Under the pieces are notes generated by a model. The model saw nothing but the letters and a program-made list of their open reading frames with translations. It had not been told where the DNA came from and did not search any database. A DNA stretch of 64,000 nucleotides from Paenibacillus arenosi (GTDB lineage Bacteria > Bacillota > Bacilli > Paenibacillales > Paenibacillaceae). Positions 53,393 to 61,638 of the stretch are shown one piece after another. Both the position numbers and the translations under genes were made by a program. The first letter of the stretch is position 1, and every line of letters begins with the position of its first letter. Where the stretch lies: NCBI RefSeq assembly GCF_014841135.1, contig NZ_JACYTN010000018.1, positions 1 to 64,000 on the forward strand, in the 5' to 3' direction.

Positions 53393-54256
53393 ATGCCCGG
53401 TGAATTAGAAATACTGATACGCACACTATCGGCTGTTGTCATTTTGTTTTTAATGACAAAGTTGCTAGGCAAAAGGCAAATTTCTCAGCTGTCCTTATTT
53501 GAATACATAACAGGGATTACGATTGGTAACTTAGCAGCATACATCTCCTTAGATTTAGATGCTCAGTGGTATTACGGACTTATTTCTATAGTGGTGTGGG
53601 TAGGAATATCCCTACTTGTTGACTTACTCCAGCTAAAGAGCAAATCAGCAAGAGACTTTATCGATACGAAGACCACGGTTCTTATTCAAGAAGGGAAAGT
53701 ATTGGAGCATAATTTGCGCAAAGAGCGAATAACAGCCGATGAGCTCATGCAGCAGCTTCGCAAAAATAATGCCTTTAGTCTAGCTGATGTGGAATTTGCG
53801 AGTATCGAGCCAAGTGGGGAGATTAACGTACTCCTTACAAAAGAGAATCAGCCACTGACGGCCAAAGATTTAGGGCTATCGATCCAAAATGAACATGTGC
53901 CACAGATTGTTATTATGGATGGAGAAATATTGGACAAGCCACTTAAAGAAATGGGATTGGATCGCAACTGGCTTACAAAGAAGCTGGAGGAATACAACGT
54001 CAAACAAGATGAAATTTATATTGCGCAAGTGGATTCTAAGCAAGAGATGTATGTAGATCTGTACGCTGATCATATTAACGTAAACAAGAAAATAACATCT
54101 CCTCCTTCTGAATTACTCGCCTTATTGAAGAGATGTGAGGCTGATTTGAAGTTGTATGCGGACAAAACGAAAGACAAGGAGATTAAACAGCTTCATGAAC
54201 GCTTCTCCACGGACTTGGAAAATGTACTATCTGAGATGAACCCTATGGCAAAGTAA
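53393..54256 (+). CDS. YetF/DUF421-family membrane protein
   Basis: A 287-aa YetF-type protein with two to three N-terminal helices and a cytoplasmic DUF421 domain. Motifs include KLLGKRQISQLSLFEYITGITIGNLAAYIS and, in the DUF421 fold, LIQEGKVLEHNLRKERITADELMQQLRKN. It matches the spore-former family that includes YetF and YrbG, some of which are sporulation or inner-membrane proteins. An AGGAGG lies about ten bases upstream of the ATG. It is monocistronic. Confidence 0.88.
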   Translation: MPGELEILIRTLSAVVILFLMTKLLGKRQISQLSLFEYITGITIGNLAAYISLDLDAQWYYGLISIVVWVGISLLVDLLQLKSKSARDFIDTKTTVLIQEGKVLEHNLRKERITADELMQQLRKNNAFSLADVEFASIEPSGEINVLLTKENQPLTAKDLGLSIQNEHVPQIVIMDGEILDKPLKEMGLDRNWLTKKLEEYNVKQDEIYIAQVDSKQEMYVDLYADHINVNKKITSPPSELLALLKRCEADLKLYADKTKDKEIKQLHERFSTDLENVLSEMNPMAK

Positions 54257-54289
54257 GGGGAAGAATATCGAAATATCGTGATGCATCTG

Positions 54290-54330
54290 TACCCCTGATC
54301 AATGGTTAAGCAATTGATTCAGGGGTATTT
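54290..54330 (+). terminator. Terminator after the YetF-type gene
   Basis: TACCCCTGATCAAT (54290-54303) pairs with ATTGATTCAGGGGTA (one bulged base), followed by TTTC. Confidence 0.75.
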
Positions 54331-54523
54331 CATTGTAAAGGAGTCGTTTATCGTCTTCGGTACAATATGCTGCTATATATTCGCTATATGCTTTAAATCG
54401 CTTTCATTCCTGTGACTCTCACTATCTATTTTTCACCGAATAGCAGACATGATATGATGTTAGTTATACATATTTTAAGCTATAGTCGTTTTATTTTATT
54501 TAGCATTTATAGGAGTGAAGCAA

Positions 54524-55186
54524 ATGGTTCTAAAAGAGAAAACAGCATTGCTTGTAGGCGCAACAGGATTAGTCGGTGGACATTTGCTGCAACTATTGCT
54601 CGAACAGCCAGCCTATCATAAAGTTAAAATTTTTACACGAAGAAATATACAGTTGGATCATCCCAAGCTAGAACAGATTGTGGTGGACTTTGATCATTTG
54701 GAGCGGTACATCGAACATTTCCAAGTAGATGATGTTTACTGCTGTCTTGGCACAACGATCAAGAAGGCAGGCTCGAAAGAAGCATTTCGTAAAGTGGATT
54801 TTGAGTATCCGCTAGCATTGGCAAAGATGGCGAAACAGTGTGGAGCGAGCAAGTATTTGATGGTTACCTCCATTGGTGCAGACTCGAATTCAGCCTTTTT
54901 CTACAATCAAGTAAAGGGTCAAGTGGAGAATGAAGTTAACCAATTAAATTTACCATCCGTTCATGTATTTCAACCTTCGCTATTGCTTGGGTCGCGGAGT
55001 GAATCACGACCTGGGGAAAGTGCAGCTATCATGGTAAGTCCGCTAATTAAGCTAATCGCACGTGGGAGCTGGAGCAAGTATAGACCGATTCAGGGGAAGG
55101 AAGTTGCTGCGGCCATGTACCGGATTGGTCAGAGTGAAGCACAAGGGATCCATGTGTATCATTATGAGCAAATGTTGGTCAAATAA
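54524..55186 (+). CDS. NAD(P)-binding oxidoreductase (atypical SDR / HTATIP2-like)
   Basis: A 220-aa NAD(P)H-binding atypical short-chain dehydrogenase. The N-terminal TALLVGATGLVGGHLLQLL is the cofactor motif, VYCCLGTTIKKAGS and MVTSIGADSNS follow, and FYNQVKGQVE provides the Tyr/Lys region; FQPSLLLGSRSESRPGE is typical of the YraR/HTATIP2-like group. The substrate is unknown. ATG 54524 is set by TAGGAG eight bases upstream. It stands alone between two terminators. Confidence 0.83.
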   Translation: MVLKEKTALLVGATGLVGGHLLQLLLEQPAYHKVKIFTRRNIQLDHPKLEQIVVDFDHLERYIEHFQVDDVYCCLGTTIKKAGSKEAFRKVDFEYPLALAKMAKQCGASKYLMVTSIGADSNSAFFYNQVKGQVENEVNQLNLPSVHVFQPSLLLGSRSESRPGESAAIMVSPLIKLIARGSWSKYRPIQGKEVAAAMYRIGQSEAQGIHVYHYEQMLVK

Positions 55187-55207
55187 GTGCTAATTACATA
55201 TAGGGTA

Positions 55208-55241
55208 AGGCTTGTTCTATAACTGGAACAAGCTTTTTTTT
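55208..55241 (+). terminator. Terminator after the NAD(P)-binding gene
   Basis: GCTTGTTC (55210-55217) pairs with GAACAAGC (55226-55233), followed by eight T residues. Confidence 0.85.
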
Positions 55242-55404
55242 GTTAAAAGAGAAGGGGAAGTTATCCAATGTTACCAATAGTAACAATTAATTAATAGTTA
55301 TGAAACCATGTTGTCATTCATTTGCAGATCAAATTATATATATTCATATCCGGATTGAAAATCGGAGTGAAGAGGTTGTCACATTTGAGTATAGGGGAGA
55401 AACC

Positions 55405-56289
55405 ATGGGACAAATTCAACAAGGAAAGACTACACGCAAAAAGTACATGTTCATGCTGCTAATGGCATCTTCATTGGCGATGACAAATGGGTTAAGCACA
55501 GCTGCGCTTAACGACAATAAACAAAGAGAAACGAGTGCCAATGCAGCAGCGTTACAAACGAAAAACCAAGCTATTTCCAAAGCAAAGTCTGCAACGGTAG
55601 CTCCAGCTAAAGTCATAGCTAGCTTCTCCACCAAAATTGCACCTGGCCATGCTGGACGCACACATAACATTAAATCAAGTACAAAAGCGCTGAATAACAT
55701 CGTATTGCAACCGGGAGAATCATTAAACTACAGCGAAGTGGTTCAAAAGACGAAGAAATCATATGGCTTGAAAAAGGCACCAGTTATTATGAATGGCAAA
55801 TTCGTTGAAGGATATGGGGGAGGTATTTGCCAGACATCATCAACCCTATACAATGCAGCTCTTCTCAGTGGGCTAGAAATTGTAGAGCGACGCAGTCATT
55901 CGCTACCCGTAGGCTACGTTGCACTAGGGCGAGATGCGACTTATGCAGATAATAGCGTAGAATTTACAATTCGAAACCATACAGAAGCTGCTATTACGAT
56001 CCAGACGAAAACGAACAATAGCAAAATTACCATCAGCATCCTTGGTCAAAAAGAAGAAGGGGTTACGTATGAAGTAAAAACGCGGGTACTGAAAAAAATA
56101 CAGCCTAAGACGGTGTATAAGAGCAGCAGTATTTCACGTTCCAAACAAACAAAAACGATTCAAAAAGGAAAACCAGGCTATGTCGTGGAAACGAAGCGCA
56201 TTAAGAAGAAAAATGGCGTGGTCGTTGCAGAGGAACTGATGACGAAGTCTAATTATCGCGTGCAACATACGATAAAAGGCAGACCGTAA
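55405..56289 (+). CDS. VanW-family protein with C-terminal G5-like domain
   Basis: A 294-aa exported protein. A basic N-terminus and hydrophobic core (KKYMFMLLMASSLAMTNGLSTAA) form a signal peptide or anchor. The VanW domain spans about 75-215: NIVLQPGESLNYSEVVQ, GGGICQTSSTLYNAALLSGLEIVERRSHS and YADNSVEFTIRN. A G5-like segment of about 60 residues follows (QKGKPGYVVETKRIKKKNGVVV). VanW proteins occur both in vancomycin clusters and alone; no other van gene is seen here, so resistance is not implied. ATG 55405 is set by AGGGGAG; the longer in-frame start at 55300 has no signal sequence. Confidence 0.87.
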   Translation: MGQIQQGKTTRKKYMFMLLMASSLAMTNGLSTAALNDNKQRETSANAAALQTKNQAISKAKSATVAPAKVIASFSTKIAPGHAGRTHNIKSSTKALNNIVLQPGESLNYSEVVQKTKKSYGLKKAPVIMNGKFVEGYGGGICQTSSTLYNAALLSGLEIVERRSHSLPVGYVALGRDATYADNSVEFTIRNHTEAAITIQTKTNNSKITISILGQKEEGVTYEVKTRVLKKIQPKTVYKSSSISRSKQTKTIQKGKPGYVVETKRIKKKNGVVVAEELMTKSNYRVQHTIKGRP

Positions 56290-56498
56290 GCGGAATCACG
56301 TAATAGCGGCTGATGGTGTATCTTGTACAGCTGTCCGTATCCGCTAGGGTAGGGTTGTTTGCATGCGGCGCAACGTTTGCAAACAATCCTGTAGGCTGCT
56401 ATTTTATAACGACTATCGATAGTGATGTTGGTCTCATCTCCTGTTCGTACACGCTCGCATAGAATAACATATCGAGCTACAGGAAGGGAGCTAGCCGG

Positions 56499-57239
56499 GT
56501 GCGGAACACGCTGGATATTTTTATACACATTCCGAAGACAGGTGGAACCTCATTTAACAGAATCATACAAGATCACTATAGTGCAAAACGAATTGCATTT
56601 CTGCATGATGACCCAGAATGGTCTCTTGAACGGTTAATTGAAAAATGCAGAGATAAAAATCAAAAAATTCAAATTATATCCGGTCATTTACCATACGGTA
56701 TTCATGAATGGATTGGCCGTCCTTATCGATATATTACAATTCTTCGTCATCCAGTTGAATTGGTTATTTCCTTATATGATTACATCAAAAGCAACCCTTT
56801 GCATCAATATTATCCTCTGGTCGTAGATAAAAGTTTGCATGAATTTATTTCAGAACAGCAATTCGATCTGTTTACTAGCAATCTGCAATCCAAAATATTG
56901 GGGTTAGCAACGATATTTCCACATTTTCCAGCACTTCAAAATGAGGTGGCTGTGGAAGATGCGGTATTTCCTGATCAAGCATGTGTCCAGCAGCATTTGA
57001 GACGGCATTTCGCGTGTATTGGTGTGATGGAAAAGTATAAGGAATGTTTGCAACCGATGCGTGATGCGCTCGGCTGGAAGAGGAGCCCTAAGTTATATCG
57101 GGAAAACTATAATACGAATCGGACTTCCTTGGACACCGTAGAGCGGGATACCATAGAGAAGATTACTCGCAAAAATTCATTGGATATACAATTATATTCG
57201 ATGGTAGTTGAGCGGTGGTATTCATCAAAAGGAAAATAA
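56499..57239 (+). CDS. Sulfotransferase family protein
   Basis: A 246-aa protein of the sulfotransferase family, using PAPS. The 5'-phosphosulfate loop is FIHIPKTGGTSFNRII (residues 8-23) and the 3'-phosphate site is ILRHPVELVISLYDY (about residues 79-93), with the conserved Arg-x-Pro and Ser. The acceptor is unknown; surface polysaccharide or lipid is a possibility. GTG 56499 is preceded by GGAAGGGAG. It lies alone between the VanW gene and a MerR gene; sulfotransferases of this kind are uncommon in this type of bacterium, which may indicate transfer. Confidence 0.82.
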   Translation: MRNTLDIFIHIPKTGGTSFNRIIQDHYSAKRIAFLHDDPEWSLERLIEKCRDKNQKIQIISGHLPYGIHEWIGRPYRYITILRHPVELVISLYDYIKSNPLHQYYPLVVDKSLHEFISEQQFDLFTSNLQSKILGLATIFPHFPALQNEVAVEDAVFPDQACVQQHLRRHFACIGVMEKYKECLQPMRDALGWKRSPKLYRENYNTNRTSLDTVERDTIEKITRKNSLDIQLYSMVVERWYSSKGK

Positions 57240-57289
57240 TGAACGATTATATATAAGCAATAAGGTTTGTGTGAGGTGTCGGCGTCGTC

Positions 57290-57344
57290 GAATCCTCCCC
57301 ATGTTAGATAGGATGTACGTTTACTGCTCGGGGAGGATTCTTTT
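57290..57344. terminator. Terminator after the sulfotransferase gene
   Basis: GAATCCTCCCC (57290-57300) pairs with GGGGAGGATTC (57330-57340), followed by TTTT. Confidence 0.75.
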
Positions 57345-57385
57345 ATTGTTACCTGCTTAAATTAATTAATTGTCTTATTAAATGA

Positions 57386-58090
57386 TTACTCCATCAGGTT
57401 CAGCTTTTTGCATAGACGATATAAATAATGAGTGCCTCGGAGCTGATCTTTGTTCATCTTATGTAGGTGCTGTAACGAATCATAGGCGATCTTTCTCGCC
57501 TGCTCGATATTGTTATGATCCAGCCCTTGAAGCGCTTCTTTGATCGTATCTAATGAATATATTGCAGTTCGCAAGGAGCGAATTAACAAAACGCGTTTAA
57601 TATGAGAACGATTATACCTACGATAACCATTTTGTGGATCGCGTTCTACCGTTATAAGTCCTTCTTGTTCCCAATGTCGAAGTACAGAAGTAGGTATAGA
57701 GGTTTCTTCTGCAATTTCTCCGATTGTCATCCACTTCGTTCTACCTTTCGTATTCCATTCGTCCATTTCCAATTCATCCAATAGTTGAATCGTCTTTTCA
57801 GCCATCAATTTGTCATGGTATAAGGATGCTTGACGCTCATTCACGATCCATAGCGCAGCATCCATTTCTTCTGCTTGCAGCTTTCTCATGACATCTGCTG
57901 TGAGCTGCATGCCGAATCCAGCAGACAAAGCCCGTATACATTCGAAATAAGCGACATGAACTTCTGTATACATCCGATAACCATTAGCTCCACGCTCGAT
58001 TGGTGGAACGATGCCCCAATCTTCATAATGCCGTAAAGCGCTTGTACTAATATTTAGCTTTCTTGCGATATCGATAGGTCTTAATTTCAT
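57386..58090 (-). CDS. MerR-type regulator with two HTH domains
   Basis: A 234-aa protein with two complete MerR-type winged helices in one chain: residues 2-55 (RPIDIARKLNISTSALRHYEDWGI, then GANGYRMYT) and residues 120-175 (MTIGEIAEETSIPTSVLRHWEQEGL, then DPQNGYRRYN). A helical segment with ERQASLYHDKLMAEKTIQLLDEL joins them. Ordinary MerR proteins have one HTH and dimerise through that helix. It is divergent from the P1B ATPase gene with a 25-base dyad between them, so it probably controls the pump. No cysteine-rich metal site is obvious. Confidence 0.85.
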   Translation of the reverse strand: MKLRPIDIARKLNISTSALRHYEDWGIVPPIERGANGYRMYTEVHVAYFECIRALSAGFGMQLTADVMRKLQAEEMDAALWIVNERQASLYHDKLMAEKTIQLLDELEMDEWNTKGRTKWMTIGEIAEETSIPTSVLRHWEQEGLITVERDPQNGYRRYNRSHIKRVLLIRSLRTAIYSLDTIKEALQGLDHNNIEQARKIAYDSLQHLHKMNKDQLRGTHYLYRLCKKLNLME

Positions 58091-58166
58091 CCTACACCTC
58101 TTTGGACAAAGTTCTAAGTTGGTCGTCTGATCGTAAACCTAATGCCAAAGTTTTGTCAATCATTCA

Positions 58167-58226
58167 AATAATCGTTTGATTTTTGATATGTATTGCAGTA
58201 AGATACATATTAGAATAATCATTTGA
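58167..58226. promoter_or_regulatory. Divergent operator/promoter region of the MerR and ATPase genes
   Basis: The dyad ATATGTAT-N9-ATACATAT (58186-58210) is perfect. A 13-base repeat, AATAATCGTTTGA (58167) and AATAATCATTTGA (58214), differs at one position and flanks the dyad. TCAAA-N6-TTTGA (58164-58179) is a further dyad. The order fits a MerR-type operator located between -35 and -10 elements, but exact promoter boxes are not certain. Confidence 0.55.
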
Positions 58227-58302
58227 ATGTATTTATGTGATTGTAATATGCGGATTATGTTCGCAGCATACTATACAGGTTCCTTATAAGGAGTTGATGA
58301 AA

Positions 58303-60660
58303 GTGGGTCAGTTACAAGCAGGCTCCATCGCGCAAACTCAACTAGAGCTTGAAGGTGTACATTGTGCAGGTTGTGTATCCAAGATTGAAAATGGACTACG
58401 TCAGATTGAAGGAGTTACGAATTGTAGTCTTAACTTTGTTAATCAGACATTAACGATTGAATCACTTCAATCCGTACCTAAAATTGTGGAAGCAGCGAAG
58501 CGGGTAATTCGAGATATCGATCCATCCATTAAGGTCAAAGAAAAGCTACCGTTACAGGAGATGAAGCTTACGATCGAAGGGATGGATTGTGCAGGTTGTG
58601 TGGCGAAGATCGAAAGAGGAGTAGCGACGATACCCGGCGTACAATCTGCTAGTGTTAACTTTGTGACGAAGCAACTCACGATTGAGGCTAGTGCTGAACA
58701 ATTGGAGTATGCAGCTTCTCAGACGGAACGATTCATTAGGCAGCTTGATTCCAAATTCACAGTTCAGCGAGAAGGAAACAGCAGTGCGGTGCGGCAGTCC
58801 CCGTCAGCTTCTGAAGGAAAAACCAAACTACCTTATGTAAGGTTAGCAGCATCTATTGGGTTGACCTTTGTGGCAGTATGGGGTGGACTATCCGGCAATA
58901 TTTCACTGGCATTGTTCTTAGTTGCTTATGTACTTGCAGGTGGAGATGTTCTATATAAAGCACTGCGGAATATTACTCGCGGACGTGTGTTTGATGAGAA
59001 TTTCTTGATGAGTATTGCTACAATCGGGGCCTTTATTATTGGAGAGTACCCTGAGGGTGTAGCAGTTATGATCTTTTATCAAATAGGAGAGCTGTTCCAA
59101 AGCATTGCAGTCAATCGTTCTCGCAAATCGATTCGTGCATTGATGGATATTCGTCCTGATTATGCGAATTTGAAGGTGAATGGTGAGTTGACTAAAGTAT
59201 CGCCTGAAGATGTTCAGATTGGCGATATTATTGTCATTAAGCCTGGTGAAAAGGTGCCGTTGGACGGTAAAGTGGTAGATGGTGTATCGATGCTTGATAC
59301 TTCAGCACTTACTGGTGAATCCATACCTAGAGAAGTAGAAGCAGGCAGTGAAATTCTTAGCGGCTTTATTAATAAAAACGGTGTGTTAACCGTAGAAGTA
59401 TCGAAAGCTTACAAAGATTCAACAGTAGCTAAAATATTGGATCTGGTGCAAAATGCGAGCAGTCGTAAAGCACCTACCGAAAATTATATTACGAAATTTG
59501 CTCGTTATTATACACCCGCTGTCGTGATTACAGCAGCACTAATTGCGCTGCTTCCGCCACTGTTTTTCGCAGGTGAAGCATTTTCAGATTGGTTCTACCG
59601 TGCACTTGTATTTCTTGTTATTTCTTGTCCTTGTGCTTTAGTCGTGTCGATTCCGTTAGGATTTTTCGGGGGAATTGGTGGAGCTTCCAAAAATGGTATT
59701 CTCGTTAAAGGAAGCAACTATCTTGAAGCGTTAAACGATGTGAAGTATGTCGTATTTGATAAAACAGGTACGCTGACGAAGGGGATATTCGTCGTAACGG
59801 ATGTGCAACCTCATGGCAATATTACCAAGGAACAGCTGATGCGCTATGCTGCTTATGCAGAGGTGTATTCCAATCATCCGATCGCTTCCTCGATTGTAAA
59901 TGCGTATGGTCAGAACATTAATAAAGACGAGCTGAATGATTACGAGGAGATATCCGGGCACGGCATATCTGTGAATGTGAGCGGGCAGCATGTCCTAGCT
60001 GGAAACGCCAAGTTAATGAGAAAAGAAAGGATCTCCTTTGTTGAACCTGAATCATTAGGTACGCTTGTACATGTTGCTGTTGATCATCGCTATGCGGGTT
60101 ATATCGTCATTGCTGATGAAGTGAAGGAGGATGCAGCAGCAGCCATCCAGCAATTGAAGTCACTTGGTGTTAAGAAGACGATTATGCTAACAGGTGATGT
60201 GAAGCGAGTTGGAGATGCTGTGGGGCAGAAGCTAGGACTGGATGCGATTTATTCTGAGCTATTGCCGCAGCATAAAGTGGAGCAGTTGGAGCGTATCGAC
60301 GCACAAAAACTGCCGAAGGAAAAAGTTATATTTGTAGGCGATGGAATCAATGATACACCCGTACTTGCACGAGCAGATGTCGGTATTGCGATGGGTGGTT
60401 TAGGATCAGATGCTGCGATTGAAGCGGCAGATATCGTCATTATGACGGATGAGCCATCCAAAATTCCTGCAGCTATTCGGATGGCAAAGCGCACGAGAAA
60501 GATCGTATACCAAAATATATTCTTTGCCTTAGGTGTAAAGGCGTTATTCCTATTGTTAGGTGCATTTGGCATCGCAACGATGTGGGAAGCGGTATTTGCT
60601 GATGTTGGCGTTACGTTGTTAGCTGTATTAAACGCGATGCGTGCGATGAAACCGATTTGA
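58303..60660 (+). CDS. Heavy-metal P1B-type ATPase with two HMA domains (Zn/Cd class)
   Basis: A 785-aa metal efflux pump. Two N-terminal HMA domains carry HCAGCVSKIE (about residue 20) and DCAGCVAKIE (about 95). The core has TGES, the intramembrane ISCPCALVV, phosphorylation site FDKTGTLTKG, the SNHPIA histidine-proline and GDGINDTPVLA. Lys in KALFLLLG and Asp in FADVGVTL in the last two helices match the P1B-2 Zn2+/Cd2+/Pb2+ group rather than the copper group, although the HMA motifs are also compatible with other metals. The start is uncertain: GTG 58303 gives nine-base spacing from AAGGAG, while ATG 58297 gives three. Confidence 0.88.
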   Translation: MGQLQAGSIAQTQLELEGVHCAGCVSKIENGLRQIEGVTNCSLNFVNQTLTIESLQSVPKIVEAAKRVIRDIDPSIKVKEKLPLQEMKLTIEGMDCAGCVAKIERGVATIPGVQSASVNFVTKQLTIEASAEQLEYAASQTERFIRQLDSKFTVQREGNSSAVRQSPSASEGKTKLPYVRLAASIGLTFVAVWGGLSGNISLALFLVAYVLAGGDVLYKALRNITRGRVFDENFLMSIATIGAFIIGEYPEGVAVMIFYQIGELFQSIAVNRSRKSIRALMDIRPDYANLKVNGELTKVSPEDVQIGDIIVIKPGEKVPLDGKVVDGVSMLDTSALTGESIPREVEAGSEILSGFINKNGVLTVEVSKAYKDSTVAKILDLVQNASSRKAPTENYITKFARYYTPAVVITAALIALLPPLFFAGEAFSDWFYRALVFLVISCPCALVVSIPLGFFGGIGGASKNGILVKGSNYLEALNDVKYVVFDKTGTLTKGIFVVTDVQPHGNITKEQLMRYAAYAEVYSNHPIASSIVNAYGQNINKDELNDYEEISGHGISVNVSGQHVLAGNAKLMRKERISFVEPESLGTLVHVAVDHRYAGYIVIADEVKEDAAAAIQQLKSLGVKKTIMLTGDVKRVGDAVGQKLGLDAIYSELLPQHKVEQLERIDAQKLPKEKVIFVGDGINDTPVLARADVGIAMGGLGSDAAIEAADIVIMTDEPSKIPAAIRMAKRTRKIVYQNIFFALGVKALFLLLGAFGIATMWEAVFADVGVTLLAVLNAMRAMKPI

Positions 60661-60669
60661 AGCAGGCTG

Positions 60670-60747
60670 AAAGTACCTCAATTTTCACTACTTGGAACTG
60701 TCCGTTTACGGGTTACAGTTCACACAGTGGAAACGGAGGTACTTTTT
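60670..60747 (+). terminator. Extended hairpin terminator after the ATPase
   Basis: AAAGTACCTC and GAGGTACTTTTTT form the base of a long stem; nested TTTTCACT/AGTGGAAA and GAACTGT/ACAGTTC pairings continue it, giving a structure of nearly 80 bases. Confidence 0.75.
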
Positions 60748-60847
60748 TATACAGCGCGATTTCAAATAAGGATAAAAGTTAGGCAAAATTAACAAAGTAA
60801 CAATGAGAGCATAGGGACAGACTCTGCAAATACACGGTTGTGAGTGT

Positions 60848-61579
60848 TTACAAAGACTTCTCACTGTCCCGCTCTCTTACACGCTTCTCGATTAATGATA
60901 TTCCTTCATAAATATGAAGTACATATTTCAGTGACTTCATCAATCCAACGAGGATAAACAGAAAGGCATAGGTCGCCACTTCATCTACATTTTTCGTCAT
61001 GAACCCTTCAATAATCTCGTATAAACCCGTGCCGATAAACAAAACAGCTGCTACAAGCTCAAAATAGTGATTTTCCAACTTCGTAAACCATCTAGGAAGT
61101 TTATTTCGATTGCGATTGGATTGTGCCAAATGATGTATCCCTGAATAAATAAGCGGGAGCGTTTTTGCTACAAGTAAAAAGCCGTACAGCATCAATCCGT
61201 GATGAATGTCTACATCCTTCTGGGACCATTCATATAACACACTGTGCTCTGCCTCCATAATGGCTGTGACGATGTAGATGATACCGATGACACACTCGGT
61301 TAACGAGTGAGAAGTAACACGATGTAGCGAATGAAGCCAGCGATTTAATTGCGATTCGCCAGTGCTAGCTTGGTGCAGATGATGAATGCCGCTGATGAAA
61401 AGGGGGAGTATTTTCAGGACATTCCATATCCCGAACAGCAGTAAGCCATGATGAACGCCAAGCTGATTGATTTCTTCAAGTTCAAGGATAGCTGTCAAAA
61501 TAAAACTAATGCCTACGATGACTGACATGTAGGGATGATGAAGGATGTGATGTAAGATGAGTGTCCCTTGTTTGGTCAT
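60848..61579 (-). CDS. Membrane protein built from three related repeats
   Basis: A 243-aa membrane protein made of three similar units of about 75-80 residues. Each has a first helix with a Glu-rich end (GISFILTAILELEEI; GIIYIVTAIMEAEHS; AVLFIGTGLYEIIEG) and a second helix leading to a basic end (VHHGLLLFGIWNVLKILPLFIS; IHHGLMLYGFLLVAKTLPLIYS; ATYAFLFILVGLMKSLKYVLHI). Repeats 1 and 2 keep HHG and end SGIHHL; repeat 3 has lost the histidines. I do not recognise the family. It lies downstream of the epimerase-STAS gene, after a terminator, in the same orientation. Confidence 0.6.
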   Translation of the reverse strand: MTKQGTLILHHILHHPYMSVIVGISFILTAILELEEINQLGVHHGLLLFGIWNVLKILPLFISGIHHLHQASTGESQLNRWLHSLHRVTSHSLTECVIGIIYIVTAIMEAEHSVLYEWSQKDVDIHHGLMLYGFLLVAKTLPLIYSGIHHLAQSNRNRNKLPRWFTKLENHYFELVAAVLFIGTGLYEIIEGFMTKNVDEVATYAFLFILVGLMKSLKYVLHIYEGISLIEKRVRERDSEKSL

Positions 61580-61596
61580 CTATGCACCTTCCTTAT

Positions 61597-61624
61597 TAAA
61601 AAAGCCCCTTTTTTGCAAAAGGGG
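61597..61624 (-). terminator. Terminator after the epimerase-STAS gene
   Basis: CCCCTTTT (61605-61612) pairs with AAAAGGGG (61617-61624). Reading leftwards on the minus strand it is followed by GCTTTTTT. Confidence 0.8.
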
Positions 61625-61638
61625 ACATTCCGAATCAT

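Noticed and set aside
55405-56289. VanW gene as a sign of a vancomycin resistance cluster
   Set aside because: No vanS/R, vanH, vanA/B-type ligase, vanX or vanY is near; VanW proteins are common as single genes in spore formers.
53251-60747. Several hairpins between 53 and 61 kb as a possible CRISPR or repeat array
   Set aside because: The hairpins are unrelated in sequence, each lies just after a gene end and has a T-run: ordinary terminators. No repeat-spacer pattern occurs anywhere in the window.
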